From Marmoricola sp. URHB0036 (GTDB lineage: Bacteria; Actinomycetota; Actinomycetes; Propionibacteriales; Nocardioidaceae): 64,000 nt of DNA. The stretch lies in contig NZ_KE384490.1 of NCBI RefSeq assembly GCF_000426045.1, forward strand, positions 412,951-476,950, written 5' to 3'. The notes below the pieces were generated by a model that ran no database searches, was not told the origin of the DNA, and saw only the letters and a list, made by a program, of their open reading frames with translations. The translations under genes and the position numbers were made by a program. Positions within the stretch are counted from its first letter, which is position 1. The number at the start of each line of letters is the position of its first letter. Below are positions 7,627 to 17,400 of this stretch, one piece after another.

Positions 7627-9305
7627 CCGAGACGCCCGACATCAAGCCCCGTTCCCGCGACGTCACGGACGGTCTGGAGAAGGCCGCCGCCCGGGGAATG
7701 CTCCGTGCCGTAGGCATGGGCGACGACGACTGGGTCAAGCCGCAGATCGGGGTGGCCTCGAGCTGGAACGAGATCACCCCGTGCAACCTGTCGCTCCAGC
7801 GGCTGGCGCAGGCCGTGAAGAACGGTGTGCACGCCGCCCAGGGCTACCCGCTCGAGTTCGGGACCATCTCGGTCTCCGACGGCATCTCGATGGGCCACGA
7901 AGGGATGCACTTCTCCCTGGTCTCGCGCGAGGTGATCGCCGACTCCGTGGAGACGGTGATGATGGCCGAGCGGCTCGACGGCTCGGTGCTGCTGGCCGGT
8001 TGCGACAAGTCGCTGCCCGGCATGCTGATGGCCGCCGCGCGGCTCGACCTCGCCTCGGTGTTCCTGTACGCCGGTTCGATCATGCCGGGCCAGGTCGACG
8101 GCCAGGACGTGACGATCATCGACGCCTTCGAGGCCGTCGGTGCCTGCCTGGCCGGGAAGATCTCGCGCGAGCGGGTCGACGAGATCGAGCGTGCGATCTG
8201 CCCGGGGGAAGGTGCGTGTGGCGGCATGTACACCGCCAACACGATGGCCGCCGTCGCCGAGGCGCTCGGGATGAGCCTGCCCGGCTCGGCCGCCCCGCCG
8301 GCCGTGGACCGTCGTCGCGACGGGTTCGCCCATCGCTCCGGCGAGGCCGTGGTGGAGATGCTGCGCCAGGGCATCACCGCCCGCCAGATCCTGACCATGG
8401 AGGCCTTCGAGAACGCGATCGCCGTCGTGATGGCCCTCGGCGGCTCCACCAACGCCGTACTCCACCTGCTGGCGATCGCCCGCGAGGCCGAGGTCGACCT
8501 GACCATCGACGACTTCAACCGCATCGGCGACAAGGTGCCGCACCTCGGCGACCTCAAGCCGTTCGGCCGGTTCGTGATGAACGACGTCGACAAGATCGGC
8601 GGCATCCCGGTCGTGATGAAAGCGCTGCTCGACGCCGGCCTGATGCACGGCGGCTGCCTCACCGTCACCGGCAAGACGATGCGCGAGAACCTCGAGGCGC
8701 TCGCCCCCAACGGCATCGACGGTGAGGTGATCCGCCCGCTCGACAAGCCGATCCACGCCACCGGCGGGCTCACGATCCTGAAGGGCACGCTCGCTCCCGA
8801 GGGAGCGGTCGTGAAGTCGGCCGGCTTCGACGACTCCACCTTCACCGGCACCGCACGGGTCTTCGACGGCGAGCGCGCCGCGATGGACGCCCTCGAGCAG
8901 AAGCAAATTGTCGCCGGCGACGTCGTGGTGATCCGCTACGAGGGTCCCAAGGGCGGGCCGGGGATGCGCGAGATGCTCGCGATCACCGGTGCCATCAAGG
9001 GCGCCGGGCTCGGCAAGGACGTCCTGCTGATCACCGACGGCCGCTTCTCGGGCGGTACGACGGGCCTGTGTGTGGGCCACATCGCCCCCGAGGCCGTCGA
9101 CGCGGGACCCATCGCCTTCGTGCGCGACGGCGACCAGATCACCCTTGACGTCGCCAACCGCACCCTCGACGTCGCGATCGAGGAGTCCGAGCTCGCCTCC
9201 CGCCAGGACGGCTGGACCCCCAACGAGCCCAAGTACACCCGCGGCGTTCTCGGCAAGTACGCCAAGGTCGTCCAGTCGGCTGCTCACGGCGCCGTCTGCG
9301 GCTGA
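7623..9305 (+). CDS. ilvD: dihydroxy-acid dehydratase
   Basis: A 560-residue IlvD. It dehydrates 2,3-dihydroxy-isovalerate and 2,3-dihydroxy-3-methylvalerate, the third common step to Val, Leu and Ile, using an Fe-S cluster and Mg2+. The cluster cysteines sit in 'ITPCNLSL', 'GCDKSLPGM' and '[14 protein letters not shown]'; the C-terminal signature '[19 protein letters not shown]' is intact. '[19 protein letters not shown]' is typical of the short actinobacterial IlvD, favouring true DHAD over a sugar-acid dehydratase. The start at 7623 overlaps the PfkB kinase, which is an unexpected operon partner. A G/C hairpin lies just after the stop. Confidence 0.92.
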   Translation: MTETPDIKPRSRDVTDGLEKAAARGMLRAVGMGDDDWVKPQIGVASSWNEITPCNLSLQRLAQAVKNGVHAAQGYPLEFGTISVSDGISMGHEGMHFSLVSREVIADSVETVMMAERLDGSVLLAGCDKSLPGMLMAAARLDLASVFLYAGSIMPGQVDGQDVTIIDAFEAVGACLAGKISRERVDEIERAICPGEGACGGMYTANTMAAVAEALGMSLPGSAAPPAVDRRRDGFAHRSGEAVVEMLRQGITARQILTMEAFENAIAVVMALGGSTNAVLHLLAIAREAEVDLTIDDFNRIGDKVPHLGDLKPFGRFVMNDVDKIGGIPVVMKALLDAGLMHGGCLTVTGKTMRENLEALAPNGIDGEVIRPLDKPIHATGGLTILKGTLAPEGAVVKSAGFDDSTFTGTARVFDGERAAMDALEQKQIVAGDVVVIRYEGPKGGPGMREMLAITGAIKGAGLGKDVLLITDGRFSGGTTGLCVGHIAPEAVDAGPIAFVRDGDQITLDVANRTLDVAIEESELASRQDGWTPNEPKYTRGVLGKYAKVVQSAAHGAVCG

Positions 9306-9308
9306 CCA

Positions 9309-9332
9309 GCCCCCCGTGCTTGGCTGGGGGGC
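9309..9332 (+). terminator. hairpin after ilvD
   Basis: GCCCCCC and GGGGGGC form a 7-bp stem with a 10-nt loop immediately after the ilvD stop. There is no T tract, so termination would be weak or Rho-assisted. The hairpin touches the next ATG (9333), which lies 7 nt after TTGGCT and may therefore be made leaderless. Confidence 0.4.
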
Positions 9333-9746
9333 ATGGACCAGCGGATCAGCTTCGTCACGCTTGCCGTCGCCGACCTCGACCGGACCAGGACCTTCTACGT
9401 CGACGGTCTCGGCTGGAAGCCGGAGCTGCTCGTGCCGGATGAGGTGCTGATGATCCGGGCCGGGGACAGGTTGATCCTGTCGCTGTGGTCCGAGGAGGGG
9501 TTCGAGGCCGAGGTCGGACCGATCCGTCGCGGCGCGGGAATCGTCCCGATCACGCTGGCGCACAACGTCGCCACCGAGTCCGAGGTCGACGAGATCCTGG
9601 CGCTGGCGGCGTCGCTCGGGGCCGAGGCCGGCGAGGGACAGCGCCGCGACTGGGGCGGCTACACCGGCTACTTCGCCGACCCCGACGGCTTCCGCTGGGA
9701 GATCGCCATGAACCCCGACGAGATCGGTCGGTCCGTGCTGCCGTGA
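9333..9746 (+). CDS. VOC-family (glyoxalase/bleomycin resistance-like) protein
   Basis: A 137-residue single-domain VOC protein with the paired beta-alpha-beta-beta-beta pattern. It opens 'ISFVTLAVADLDRTRTFYVDGLGWKPELL' and closes with the family ending 'YTGYFADPDGFRWEIAMNP', whose Glu is a usual metal ligand. Function within the superfamily (lyase, dioxygenase or drug binding) cannot be told. It ends with a GTGA overlap into the GNAT gene, so the two are translationally coupled. Confidence 0.85.
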   Translation: MDQRISFVTLAVADLDRTRTFYVDGLGWKPELLVPDEVLMIRAGDRLILSLWSEEGFEAEVGPIRRGAGIVPITLAHNVATESEVDEILALAASLGAEAGEGQRRDWGGYTGYFADPDGFRWEIAMNPDEIGRSVLP

Positions 9747-10270
9747 CTGCCCTGACCCTCGAGCCCTTCCTCGTCGAGCACCTGCCGCTGGTGCAGCCGT
9801 GGTTCGAGAACGACGAGGTCCGGCACCGGCTGGGCGGTCCGGACTGGCCGGTGCGCTCCTTGACGGTGGCCGAGTTGGACGACGACGAGTTCCGTGGCAT
9901 GCGGGTGCTGCGGTCGCACACCTGGCTGGCGCGGCTGGCCGGCACGCCGGTCGGCTACCTCGGCGGCGAGGTCTACGACCGGTGGACGGTCTGGGACGGG
10001 CAGCGGGTGACCGCCTGGGAGCCAGGTCCGGCGATGGGCACGGCGTACGTCGTGGCTCCGGACCGCTGGCGACAGGGGATCGGCTCGGCCCTGCTGCTGG
10101 CGTGGGTGGAGACCCTCGAGGTCGAGGACGTCGACGTGTTCGTGCTCGGCATCGACCACGACAACGTGGCCAGCCGTCGGTGCGCGGAGAGCGCGGGCTT
10201 CCGCGCGGAGGTGGACGTGCCCGACTGGGAGGAGATCGTCTACTTCACTCGCCGGCGCGAACGTCCATGA
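9743..10270 (+). CDS. GNAT-family N-acetyltransferase
   Basis: A 175-residue acetyltransferase starting at GTG 9743 within the stop of the VOC gene. The acetyl-CoA binding motif is 'VVAPDRWRQGIGSALLLAWVE' (Q-x-x-G-I-G), followed by 'VLGIDHDNVASRRCAESAGFRAE', the usual motif B. The acceptor substrate is unknown. The 3' end overlaps the convergent monooxygenase gene by 26 nt. The open frame continues upstream inside the VOC gene, but the coupled GTG is the natural start. Confidence 0.82.
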   Translation: MTALTLEPFLVEHLPLVQPWFENDEVRHRLGGPDWPVRSLTVAELDDDEFRGMRVLRSHTWLARLAGTPVGYLGGEVYDRWTVWDGQRVTAWEPGPAMGTAYVVAPDRWRQGIGSALLLAWVETLEVEDVDVFVLGIDHDNVASRRCAESAGFRAEVDVPDWEEIVYFTRRRERP

Positions 10271-10553
10271 CGACCTCGAACTCCAGCAGGTCCGCGCCCG
10301 AGGCGACCGGCTTCGCGCGCTGACCCGAGTGTGCCTCGATGGCGGGGCCGTCGCGCCAGGCAGCGAAGGACTCCTCGTCCTCCCACGTCGTGACGACGAA
10401 GTAGCGGTCCTCGCCCCTGACCGGGCGGAGCAGCTGGAAGCCGAGGAAGCCCGGCGACCCGTCGACCGTGTGGGCCCGGTTGGCGAACCGCTTCTCCAGC
10501 TCCTCGTGGGCGGCGTCGGGCACGGAGATGGCGTTGATCTTCACGACTGGCAT
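10245..10553 (-). CDS. antibiotic biosynthesis monooxygenase-domain protein (HmoA/MhuD-like)
   Basis: A 102-residue ferredoxin-like ABM-domain protein: 'VVKINAISVPDAAHEELEKRF', 'SPGFLGFQLLRP', 'YFVVTTWEDEESFAAW'. Small dimeric relatives degrade haem or act as cofactor-free monooxygenases; the conserved Asn/Trp/His haem-oxygenase set cannot be firmly assigned, though the Trp and the late 'AHSGQ' His fit. The ATG at 10553 lies 7 nt after TAGCCT on its strand, a leaderless arrangement. It runs convergent to the GNAT gene and overlaps its end. Confidence 0.82.
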   Translation of the reverse strand: MPVVKINAISVPDAAHEELEKRFANRAHTVDGSPGFLGFQLLRPVRGEDRYFVVTTWEDEESFAAWRDGPAIEAHSGQRAKPVASGADLLEFEVVMDVRAGE

Positions 10554-10577
10554 GTCCCCGAGGCTAGCGAGGAGCCC

Positions 10578-12278
10578 TCAGCCGATCGCGGTCGCCGGCA
10601 GGTCGAACCAGCGCAGGTGCTCGAAGTCCGAGCTCAACGAGGTCGGGGGAGTGAGGTCGGGGTCGGGGGCTTCGGACAGGATCTTGGCGCCGTCGGCGAG
10701 GTGCTGGGCGAGCAGCGACTCGTCGCCGGCGAGGCGCGAGGTCGGGGCGTGCATCCCGTCCTCGTCGTAGGAGATCGCCGAGAGCCGCAACGGCGGCTCG
10801 ACCAGGCCCTCACGATGGGTCCAGCGACCGGTGACGGTGTCGAAGTGGTAGTCGCCGAGCAGCCGCCAGCCGTCGCGCGCGACGAGCCGCACCGCCTCGA
10901 TGATGTAGTCGGCCACGGCGTCGGAGAGGAAGTAGTTGAAGTTCACCCGCACCCAGCCGGGCTTGATGCCCTCGCAGCCGCCGGTGATCTCGCGCTCGAA
11001 CTCGTGGCTGCGCTCGATGTCGATGCCCAGCAGCCGGTGACCGTAGGGACCGGCGCACGAGCACCCACCCCGCGACTGGATGCCGAACAGGTCGTTGAGC
11101 ACGGCGACCACGAAGTTGTGGTGGAGGTAGCGACCCGACGGAGCGCGTACGACGAACGACACGATCGAGAGCCGGTCGGCGTCGATGTTCCCGAGGATCT
11201 CGATCGCGGGCTCCTGGCTCCACCTCGCCACCGCGCGGGAGAGGAACCGTTCCTCGGCCTTCCGGATCGTCTCCACCCCGATCGCCTGCTTGAGCTGGAA
11301 GACGAGCCCGGCCCGGATCGACTCGATGATGGCCGGGGTGCCGCCCTCCTCGCGGTGCTCCGGCTCGGGCAGGTAGGCGTGGTCGGAGTCGTTCACGTAG
11401 GCGACCGTCCCGCCGCCCGGCACGTCGGGCACGCGGTTGCCGAACAGCTCGCGCCGGGCCACCAGCACCCCTGGTGTCGACGGGCCGCCGATGAACTTGT
11501 GCGGCGAGAGGAAGATCGCGTCCTTCCAGGCCAGCGGGTGCTCGTCTCGGGAGGGGTACATCTCGATGTCGATGTACGGCGCTGCGGCCGCGAAGTCCCA
11601 GAACGACAGGGCACCGTGCTCGTGCAGGATCTCCGCGATCGCGACCGTGTTCGACACGATGCCGGTCACGTTCGAGGCGGCCGAGAACGACCCGATCCGG
11701 AGCGGCCGGTCGGCGTACTCCACGCACGTCTCGCGGAGCCGGTCGAGGTCGATGTGGCCGTCGGCGTCCTGCGGGATGGTGACGACGTCGGCGATGGTCT
11801 CGCGCCACGGCACCTCGTTGGAGTGGTGCTCGTAGGGGCCGATGAACACGACCGGGCGCTCCGCGGCCGGGATGTGCGCGTCCAGCCGGTAGCGGTCCTC
11901 GAGCGCTGAGGGGATCCGCAGCCCCAGCACGCCGATCAGCTTCGACACCGCACCGGTCGTGCCCGATCCGGCGAACAGCACCACGGTCTCGTCGTCGCCA
12001 CCGACCGCGTCGTGGATGATGCGGCGAGCGTCCTCGCGCAGCCGGGTGGTCTGCAGGCCGGTGCCGCTGGACTCGGTGTGGGTGTTGGCGTAGCTCGGCA
12101 GCACCTCGTCGCGGATGAAGTCCTCGATGAAGGAGAGGGCGCGTCCCGAGGCGGTGTAGTCGGCGTAGGTCACCCGCCGGTCGCCGTACGGCGTGCGCAT
12201 GACGTGGTCCTCGCCGATCACGGAATCCCGGACCAGGCGCACCAGCCCCGACTCGACCAGCCCCGACTCGACCTCCAT
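10578..12278 (-). CDS. class V aminotransferase / cysteine desulfurase-like PLP enzyme, long form
   Basis: A 566-residue fold-type I PLP protein. The PLP lysine is K261 in 'LSPHKFIGG'; Asp228 in 'FWDFAAAAPY' would hold the pyridine nitrogen and 'YEHHSNEVPWR' (about 150-159) the stacking His. The Cys-rich 'SRGGCSCAGPYGH' (about residue 410) recalls the active-site loop of cysteine desulfurases. The protein is about 150 residues longer than NifS/SufS, with an extra C-terminal region. The longer open frame from 12635 is only antisense-like read-through; ATG 12278 gives the family N-terminus and lies 7 nt after TAGCCT, whose TAG is the stop of the upstream decarboxylase. Sulfur transfer or a decarboxylase-linked role is possible. 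Confidence 0.82.
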   Translation of the reverse strand: MEVESGLVESGLVRLVRDSVIGEDHVMRTPYGDRRVTYADYTASGRALSFIEDFIRDEVLPSYANTHTESSGTGLQTTRLREDARRIIHDAVGGDDETVVLFAGSGTTGAVSKLIGVLGLRIPSALEDRYRLDAHIPAAERPVVFIGPYEHHSNEVPWRETIADVVTIPQDADGHIDLDRLRETCVEYADRPLRIGSFSAASNVTGIVSNTVAIAEILHEHGALSFWDFAAAAPYIDIEMYPSRDEHPLAWKDAIFLSPHKFIGGPSTPGVLVARRELFGNRVPDVPGGGTVAYVNDSDHAYLPEPEHREEGGTPAIIESIRAGLVFQLKQAIGVETIRKAEERFLSRAVARWSQEPAIEILGNIDADRLSIVSFVVRAPSGRYLHHNFVVAVLNDLFGIQSRGGCSCAGPYGHRLLGIDIERSHEFEREITGGCEGIKPGWVRVNFNYFLSDAVADYIIEAVRLVARDGWRLLGDYHFDTVTGRWTHREGLVEPPLRLSAISYDEDGMHAPTSRLAGDESLLAQHLADGAKILSEAPDPDLTPPTSLSSDFEHLRWFDLPATAIG

Positions 12279-12285
12279 GCCACGC

Positions 12286-12291
12286 AGGCTA
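12286..12291 (-). promoter_or_regulatory. -10 hexamer TAGCCT overlapping a stop codon
   Basis: On the minus strand the decarboxylase ends with TAG and the next bases make TAGCCT, followed by 7 nt and the ATG of the class V aminotransferase. The stop codon therefore seems to form the first half of a leaderless promoter for the next gene. No experimental evidence; inferred from the same arrangement at 38317 and 51150. Confidence 0.5.
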
Positions 12292-13680
12292 CGCGCCCGC
12301 CGCCCGGCGCAGCGCCTCGATGCTCCTCGCCACGTCGTCGTCGGTGGTGGAGGCGTTGCTGACCGCGATCCGGAGTACCGCACGGCCGCGCCAGCGCGAC
12401 CCGCTCGTCCAGGCCACGCCGTCGGCCAGCATCCGGTCGACCACGGCCAGGGTGCGCTCGTCGCTGCCGAAGGACACGCACACCTGGGTGAAGACCACGT
12501 CGTTGAGCACCTCGGCTCCCGGGATCTCGGCCATCGCCTCGGCGAACGTACGTGCGTGCCGGCACATCCGCTCGACCATCCCGGCCACGCCGTCGCGACC
12601 CGAGGCCCGGATCGCGGCCCACACCGGGACTCCACGGGCCCGGCGCGACATCTCGGGGACGCGGTCCATCGGGTCGCCGGCGGCGTCCGGGATGAAGTAG
12701 TCGCCCTGCGCGCCCATCGCCGCGTTGAGGGCAGCGGCGTCCCGGACGGCGACGATGCCGCAGTCGTAGGGCACGTTCAGCGTCTTGTGCGCGTCGGTCG
12801 CCCAGGAGTCGGCCTGCTCGATCCCCGCGGTGAGGTGTCGGTACGCCGGACTGGCGGCCGCCCAGAGCCCGAAGGCGCCGTCGACGTGCACCCACGTCGG
12901 ATGCTGGTGGGCGATCTCGATGCACTCGGCGAGTGGGTCGCACGCACCGGAGTGCAGGTTGCCCGCCTGAAGCAGCACGATCGTCGGTTGGTGAGGGGAC
13001 TGCGCCAGCGCGCGTCGAAGGGCGTCGGGGACGATGCGACCCTGCTCGTCGGCCTCCACCAGCTCAGCGGCGGGGAGTCCCAGGAAGCGCAGCGCGAGGT
13101 CGGCCGACACGTGCCGTTCCTCCCCGGCCAGCACCCGCAACGGCGGTCCGCCGGCGAGCCCGCGGGAGAGGTCCCAGCCCGCCTTCATCAGCAAGGTGTC
13201 GCGTCCCGCCGCCAGTCCGGTGAAGTTCGCCATCGTCGCGCCGGTCACGAAGCCGACCCCGCTGTCGGCGGGCAGGCCCAGCAGCTCCAGGAACCAGGCG
13301 GCCGCGACCTCCTCGACCGCCACCACGGCCGGGGTGACCTTCCGCAGCACGGTGTTCTGGTCCCAGGCGCTGGCCAGCCAGTCGGACGCCAGCGCGGCCG
13401 GTTGGGAGCCGCCGATGACGAAGCCGAAGAAGCGGCCCGACGGCATGCCGGTGAGCCCGGGCTCGCAGGCGGTGGCGAGCAGGTCGACCACGTCCTCCGC
13501 CGGGGTGGGGCCGTCGAGGAGGTCGCGACCCAGGGCAGCGGCGACGGCATCGGCGTCCGCCTGCGGCGACACGGGGCGGTCGGCCAGGCTGGCCAGCCAG
13601 CGACGGGCGTGCTCGTGGGCGCGGTCGAGCGGGAGGGCCCGCTGGGTGTCGAGGTCGGTGTCCGTGGCGTGCGTGGTCAT
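12289..13680 (-). CDS. PLP-dependent group II amino-acid decarboxylase
   Basis: A 463-residue fold-type I decarboxylase of the aromatic amino acid/glutamate decarboxylase group. The PLP lysine is K299 in 'DAHKTLNVPYDCG', with Asp267 in 'HVDGAFG' and 'GFVTGATMANFTGLAA' near the phosphate. The substrate cannot be set from sequence; aspartate, tyrosine and tryptophan decarboxylases share these motifs. The start MTTHATDTDL at 13680 was taken because the upstream 12 residues are low-complexity. It is followed 10 nt later by the class V aminotransferase on the same strand, so the two may work together though the second has its own promoter-like hexamer. Confidence 0.87.
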   Translation of the reverse strand: MTTHATDTDLDTQRALPLDRAHEHARRWLASLADRPVSPQADADAVAAALGRDLLDGPTPAEDVVDLLATACEPGLTGMPSGRFFGFVIGGSQPAALASDWLASAWDQNTVLRKVTPAVVAVEEVAAAWFLELLGLPADSGVGFVTGATMANFTGLAAGRDTLLMKAGWDLSRGLAGGPPLRVLAGEERHVSADLALRFLGLPAAELVEADEQGRIVPDALRRALAQSPHQPTIVLLQAGNLHSGACDPLAECIEIAHQHPTWVHVDGAFGLWAAASPAYRHLTAGIEQADSWATDAHKTLNVPYDCGIVAVRDAAALNAAMGAQGDYFIPDAAGDPMDRVPEMSRRARGVPVWAAIRASGRDGVAGMVERMCRHARTFAEAMAEIPGAEVLNDVVFTQVCVSFGSDERTLAVVDRMLADGVAWTSGSRWRGRAVLRIAVSNASTTDDDVARSIEALRRAAGA

Positions 13681-13748
13681 GCGTCGAGTCTTGGCCGCCC
13701 ACCTTCCCGGCGCCATCCCTCCGGCTTCCCCGGTCTAGCCTCGTCGGC

Positions 13749-14447
13749 GTGAGCACCGTGAACGAGTACGGCCAACCGGTCGGGGACCCCGTCGACTGGA
13801 CCCCCGGACCGCCCCTGGTCCCCGTCGTCCTGACCGGGCGCAGCTGCCGGCTCGAGCCGCTGGGCGACCACCACGTCGAGGGCCTGTACGCCGCCCTGTG
13901 CGCCGGCTCCCCGCCGAGCATCTGGACCTACATGCCGACCGGCCCGTTCGCGGACGTCGGCGCCTTCGCCGAGCACGTGGCGAAGCTGCGCGCCACACCG
14001 GCGATGGTCCCGATGGCGATCCTGCTGCCCGACGGCGTCCCGGTCGGAATCGCGACCTTCCTGCGCATCGACCATGCCAACGGCACGGCCGAGGTCGGCT
14101 ACATCAGCTACTCGGCGGCGCTCCAGCGGACGACGGCGGCGACCGAGGCGATGTACCTGATGGCGGCCCACGCCTTCGACGTGGTCGGCGTGCGCCGCTA
14201 CGAGTGGAAGTGCGACGCGCTCAACGCCGCCTCACGCAGCGCGGCGGCCCGGCTCGGCTTCACCTACGAGGGCACCTTCCGGCAGGCCGTCGTCACCAAG
14301 GGCCGCAACCGGGACACCGCCTGGTTCGCCATCACCGACGGCGAGTGGCCGCGCCTGCGAGCCGCCTTCGAGGCCTGGCTCGACCCGGCCAACTTCGACG
14401 AGCAGGGCCGGCAGCGCGCACGGCTGCAGGACCTGCCCCGGGCCTGA
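13749..14447 (+). CDS. GNAT acetyltransferase, RimJ/RimL type
   Basis: A 232-residue GNAT protein of the RimJ/RimL-like branch: 'LTGRSCRLEPLGDHHVEGLYAAL', 'PFADVGAFAEHVAKL', 'GTAEVGYISYSAALQRTTAATEA' and 'CDALNAASRSAAARLGFTYEGTFRQ'. The last stretch is the motif B pattern found in ribosomal-protein-Ala and related acetyltransferases; the target is unknown. The GTG at 13749 lies 7 nt after TAGCCT (leaderless pattern), 68 nt from the divergent decarboxylase. Its end carries one arm of a 13-bp hairpin shared with the convergent protease gene. Confidence 0.85.
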   Translation: MSTVNEYGQPVGDPVDWTPGPPLVPVVLTGRSCRLEPLGDHHVEGLYAALCAGSPPSIWTYMPTGPFADVGAFAEHVAKLRATPAMVPMAILLPDGVPVGIATFLRIDHANGTAEVGYISYSAALQRTTAATEAMYLMAAHAFDVVGVRRYEWKCDALNAASRSAAARLGFTYEGTFRQAVVTKGRNRDTAWFAITDGEWPRLRAAFEAWLDPANFDEQGRQRARLQDLPRA

Positions 14448-14471
14448 GTGACAGGGGTCCGGGGCAGGTCC
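14429..14471. terminator. 13-bp bidirectional hairpin between convergent genes
   Basis: GGACCTGCCCCGG (14429-14441) pairs perfectly with CCGGGGCAGGTCC (14459-14471), loop 17 nt. The left arm is inside the last codons of the GNAT gene, whose stop lies in the loop, and the right arm ends 7 nt before the protease stop. There is no T tract on either strand, so it is a hairpin-only terminator or an mRNA 3'-end stabiliser. Confidence 0.6.
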
Positions 14472-14478
14472 TGACCGG

Positions 14479-17400
14479 CTACGGCGTCGCCGGTGCCGTG
14501 CTGGGTGCCGTGCTCGGGGCCACTCCCGAGCGCGGCAGGGCGAGCACCTCGGCGCGCTTGCCGCTCGCGCCGTGCAGGTGCAGGAGCAGCGCCTTGACCG
14601 GGAGCGGGCCCGAGACGGTGTAGTCGATGCGGGTCCCTCCCTGGTCGCGGTAGAGCGGGCCGGCCGTGCTGAACGCCGGGGTACCGGCGTCGAAGACGAC
14701 CGGACCGGCCGAGTCGGTCACCGTCCCGTTGGTCGCGTTCCACGTGCTCACCGTGTAGGTGACCGGCTTGCTCGTGGACCCGACCCCGATGAACTCCTTC
14801 GACACGGGGATCGTCAGCGCGTTGGTGTCGAAGACGTTCGTGTCGACATCGCCCCAGTTGAAGTTGACCGGCTGGTCGTCCTCGCGGCTGGGGTCGTTGA
14901 GGTCGAACGTCGCGGCGATCAGCACGTCGCTGGACGGCACCGTCTGGACGACGGTCTCGTAGTCCGGCTTGCCGTCACCGGTCGTGTCGAAGTCGACGAA
15001 CGGCTGCAGGCCGGTGCCGACCTTCGCCCAGTCGGCGTAGGTGCTCAGGCCGAACCACAGCCAGTCGCCCGAGCTGCCGGCGCCGACGTACTGCAGGTCG
15101 CCGGACTGCTCGCTCTTCGTGGAGGCGCAGCCGCCGGCCTGCCCGGGGAGGCAGGTGGGCAGCGTGCCCGACGTGGCGCCCAGCTGCAGCACCGACGCGA
15201 TCGACGTCCACCCGGTGCTGCCGGCACCCTGCTGGAAGCCTTGGCCGGACAGCGAGATGCGCTTCGCGTTGACCGTGGCGTCGGTGGCCGAGACCGGCTT
15301 GGCGGCACCGTAGACCGGGACGCGCGCGGCACTCTCGCCCGACGGCTTGACCAGGACCCGGCCCGAGGCGTCGGAGACGAACTGCCTCGGCACGCCGAGC
15401 TGGGTGGTCTCCATGGTCGGGTCGATCGTGTGCCGCAGCGCCGAGGGACGCACACGCATCGTGACCGTCGCCTTGCCCTTGCTGTTGCCCGCCACCGTCA
15501 GTGTCGACGGGGAGACTGAGTAGCTCACACCTGGCTGGGTGATCACCGGGTCGTAGGACAGGTCGTAGCGCGTCGAGCGACGGCTCGTGTTCATCACCGT
15601 CAGCGGCAGCTTCTTGGTCAGCGTCCCCTTGTCGACCCGAGCGGGTACGACGCCGAACGACGCGGAGACAGGGTTGTCGGCGCCGGGACTGAACGCGATC
15701 GTGTCGGTGTCGACGGCACTGAGGGCATCCACCCGACCAGCACCGACCCGGGCCGGACCGTAGGCGTGCCCGGTCCTGTTCGGACCGGTGAACACGTCGT
15801 GGCCGGCCTGGTTCATCACCACGGCCTTGAGCATCAGCGGCGAGTAGTCCGGGTGGGCCGAGCGCACCAGCGCGCTGACGCCCGCGGTGAGCGGGGTCGC
15901 CATCGACGTACCGGAGATGACCAAGGTGTCCGAGCCGGTACCCATGCCCGCCGACGCGATGGTGTCACCGGGTGCGGCGACGTCGGGCTTCACGACTCCG
16001 AGCGATCCGTGCACGCCGCGCGAGCTGAAGCTCGACAGCGTGTCGGTGATCGAGTCGTTGATGTCCTTGATGGTGGCCTGGAGGGCCCCGTCGAACGTCA
16101 CGTTGAGCGTGCCGGCCTCGGCCGCGGCGCGCAGCTTGTCGGTGCCCGCCTTGGGGAGCTGGAAGACCGGGATGGTCGCGTCACCGGTGATGCCGGCGCC
16201 GAACACGTCCTTGGTCGAGGTGAAGATCGCGCCGATCGCTCCAGCGGCCCTGGCGTTGGCCGACCGGCCGACCGAGCCACAGCGACGGGTGGCGTCGTTG
16301 TCGTCCCACTCCAGCCAGGCGACCTTGCCGGCCACCCTGGCAGCCTCGGCGGCCGAGAACGGCTGGCAGCCGTCGGCGTTGGCCCCGGGCACGGTGGCCA
16401 CGGTGCCGGTGACGGGTGCGTGCGTCGGACCGTTGTTGGGCCAGTCGTAGGCGACGGACATCTGCCCGGCAGCGATGCCGGCGACCCCGCTGGGAGCGTT
16501 GACCTTCAGCCCGTCGCGCAGCTGGTAGGCGTCGACCGTGCTGGCGACCCCGAGGGAGCTGACGGCGTTGCCCGGTGCGCCACCGGTGTCGGTGACGTCG
16601 CCGGCGTTGCCGGCGGCGATGACCGAGAGCACGCCGTGCGAGGAGAGCTCGTCGATGACGGCGTTCTCCGGGTCGTCCGCGGGGGCGTCGTCGCCGCCGA
16701 GGGACATGTTGATGATGTCGAGGTGGTCGGAGAAGTCCCCGTCACCGTTGGGGTCGAGCGCCCAGTCGAGCGCCGGGATGACGGCGTCGGTGGAGCCCTC
16801 GCAGCCGAAGACCTTCAGGCCGTACAGCGTCGCGGCCGGGGCCATGCCCGGGCCGACCTTCATGTCGAGCAGGCCGGGCTTGGTCAGGTTGGCGTACTTC
16901 CCGGTGAAGGTGGAGCCGTTGGCGTTGACGCCGTAGCCGGCTGCCGTGCCCGAGACGTGGGTGCCGTGCTCGTTGCAGTCGAGCGGGTTCTCGTCGGGGT
17001 GCGGCACCGGCTGGTAGTTCGGGTTGGGTGCGCCGGTGTCCGTGGTCGGGCTCGCGTCGTAGTCGTCGCCGACGAAGTCGTGCCCGCCCGCGATCTTGGC
17101 CTTGCCGAGGGCCGGCAGGCTGTCGCGCCAGGTCGGTGAGGTCGAGGCGGCCTTGGCAGCGTCGTACGCCGCGGTCGTGCCGACGCCACCGAAGTCGCTG
17201 TGGGTGTAGTCGATCCCGGTGTCGATGATGCCGATGCGCACGCCCTTGCCGAGGGTGCCGGCGTACTTCCAGGTGTCGTAGGCCCGGGTCAGCGCCGCGG
17301 TGTTGGCGTTGGTCAGGTGCTTGGGAACGATCTTCGAGACCTTGACGACGTCGTCGCGCTCGGCGACGGCCTCGATGCCGGCCTGGTCGGTGCGGATCGC

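Noticed and set aside
7575..9563. 662-codon minus-strand frame antisense to ilvD
   Set aside because: Low-complexity His/Asp/Gly/Val sequence with no domain; ilvD on the other strand has all family motifs.
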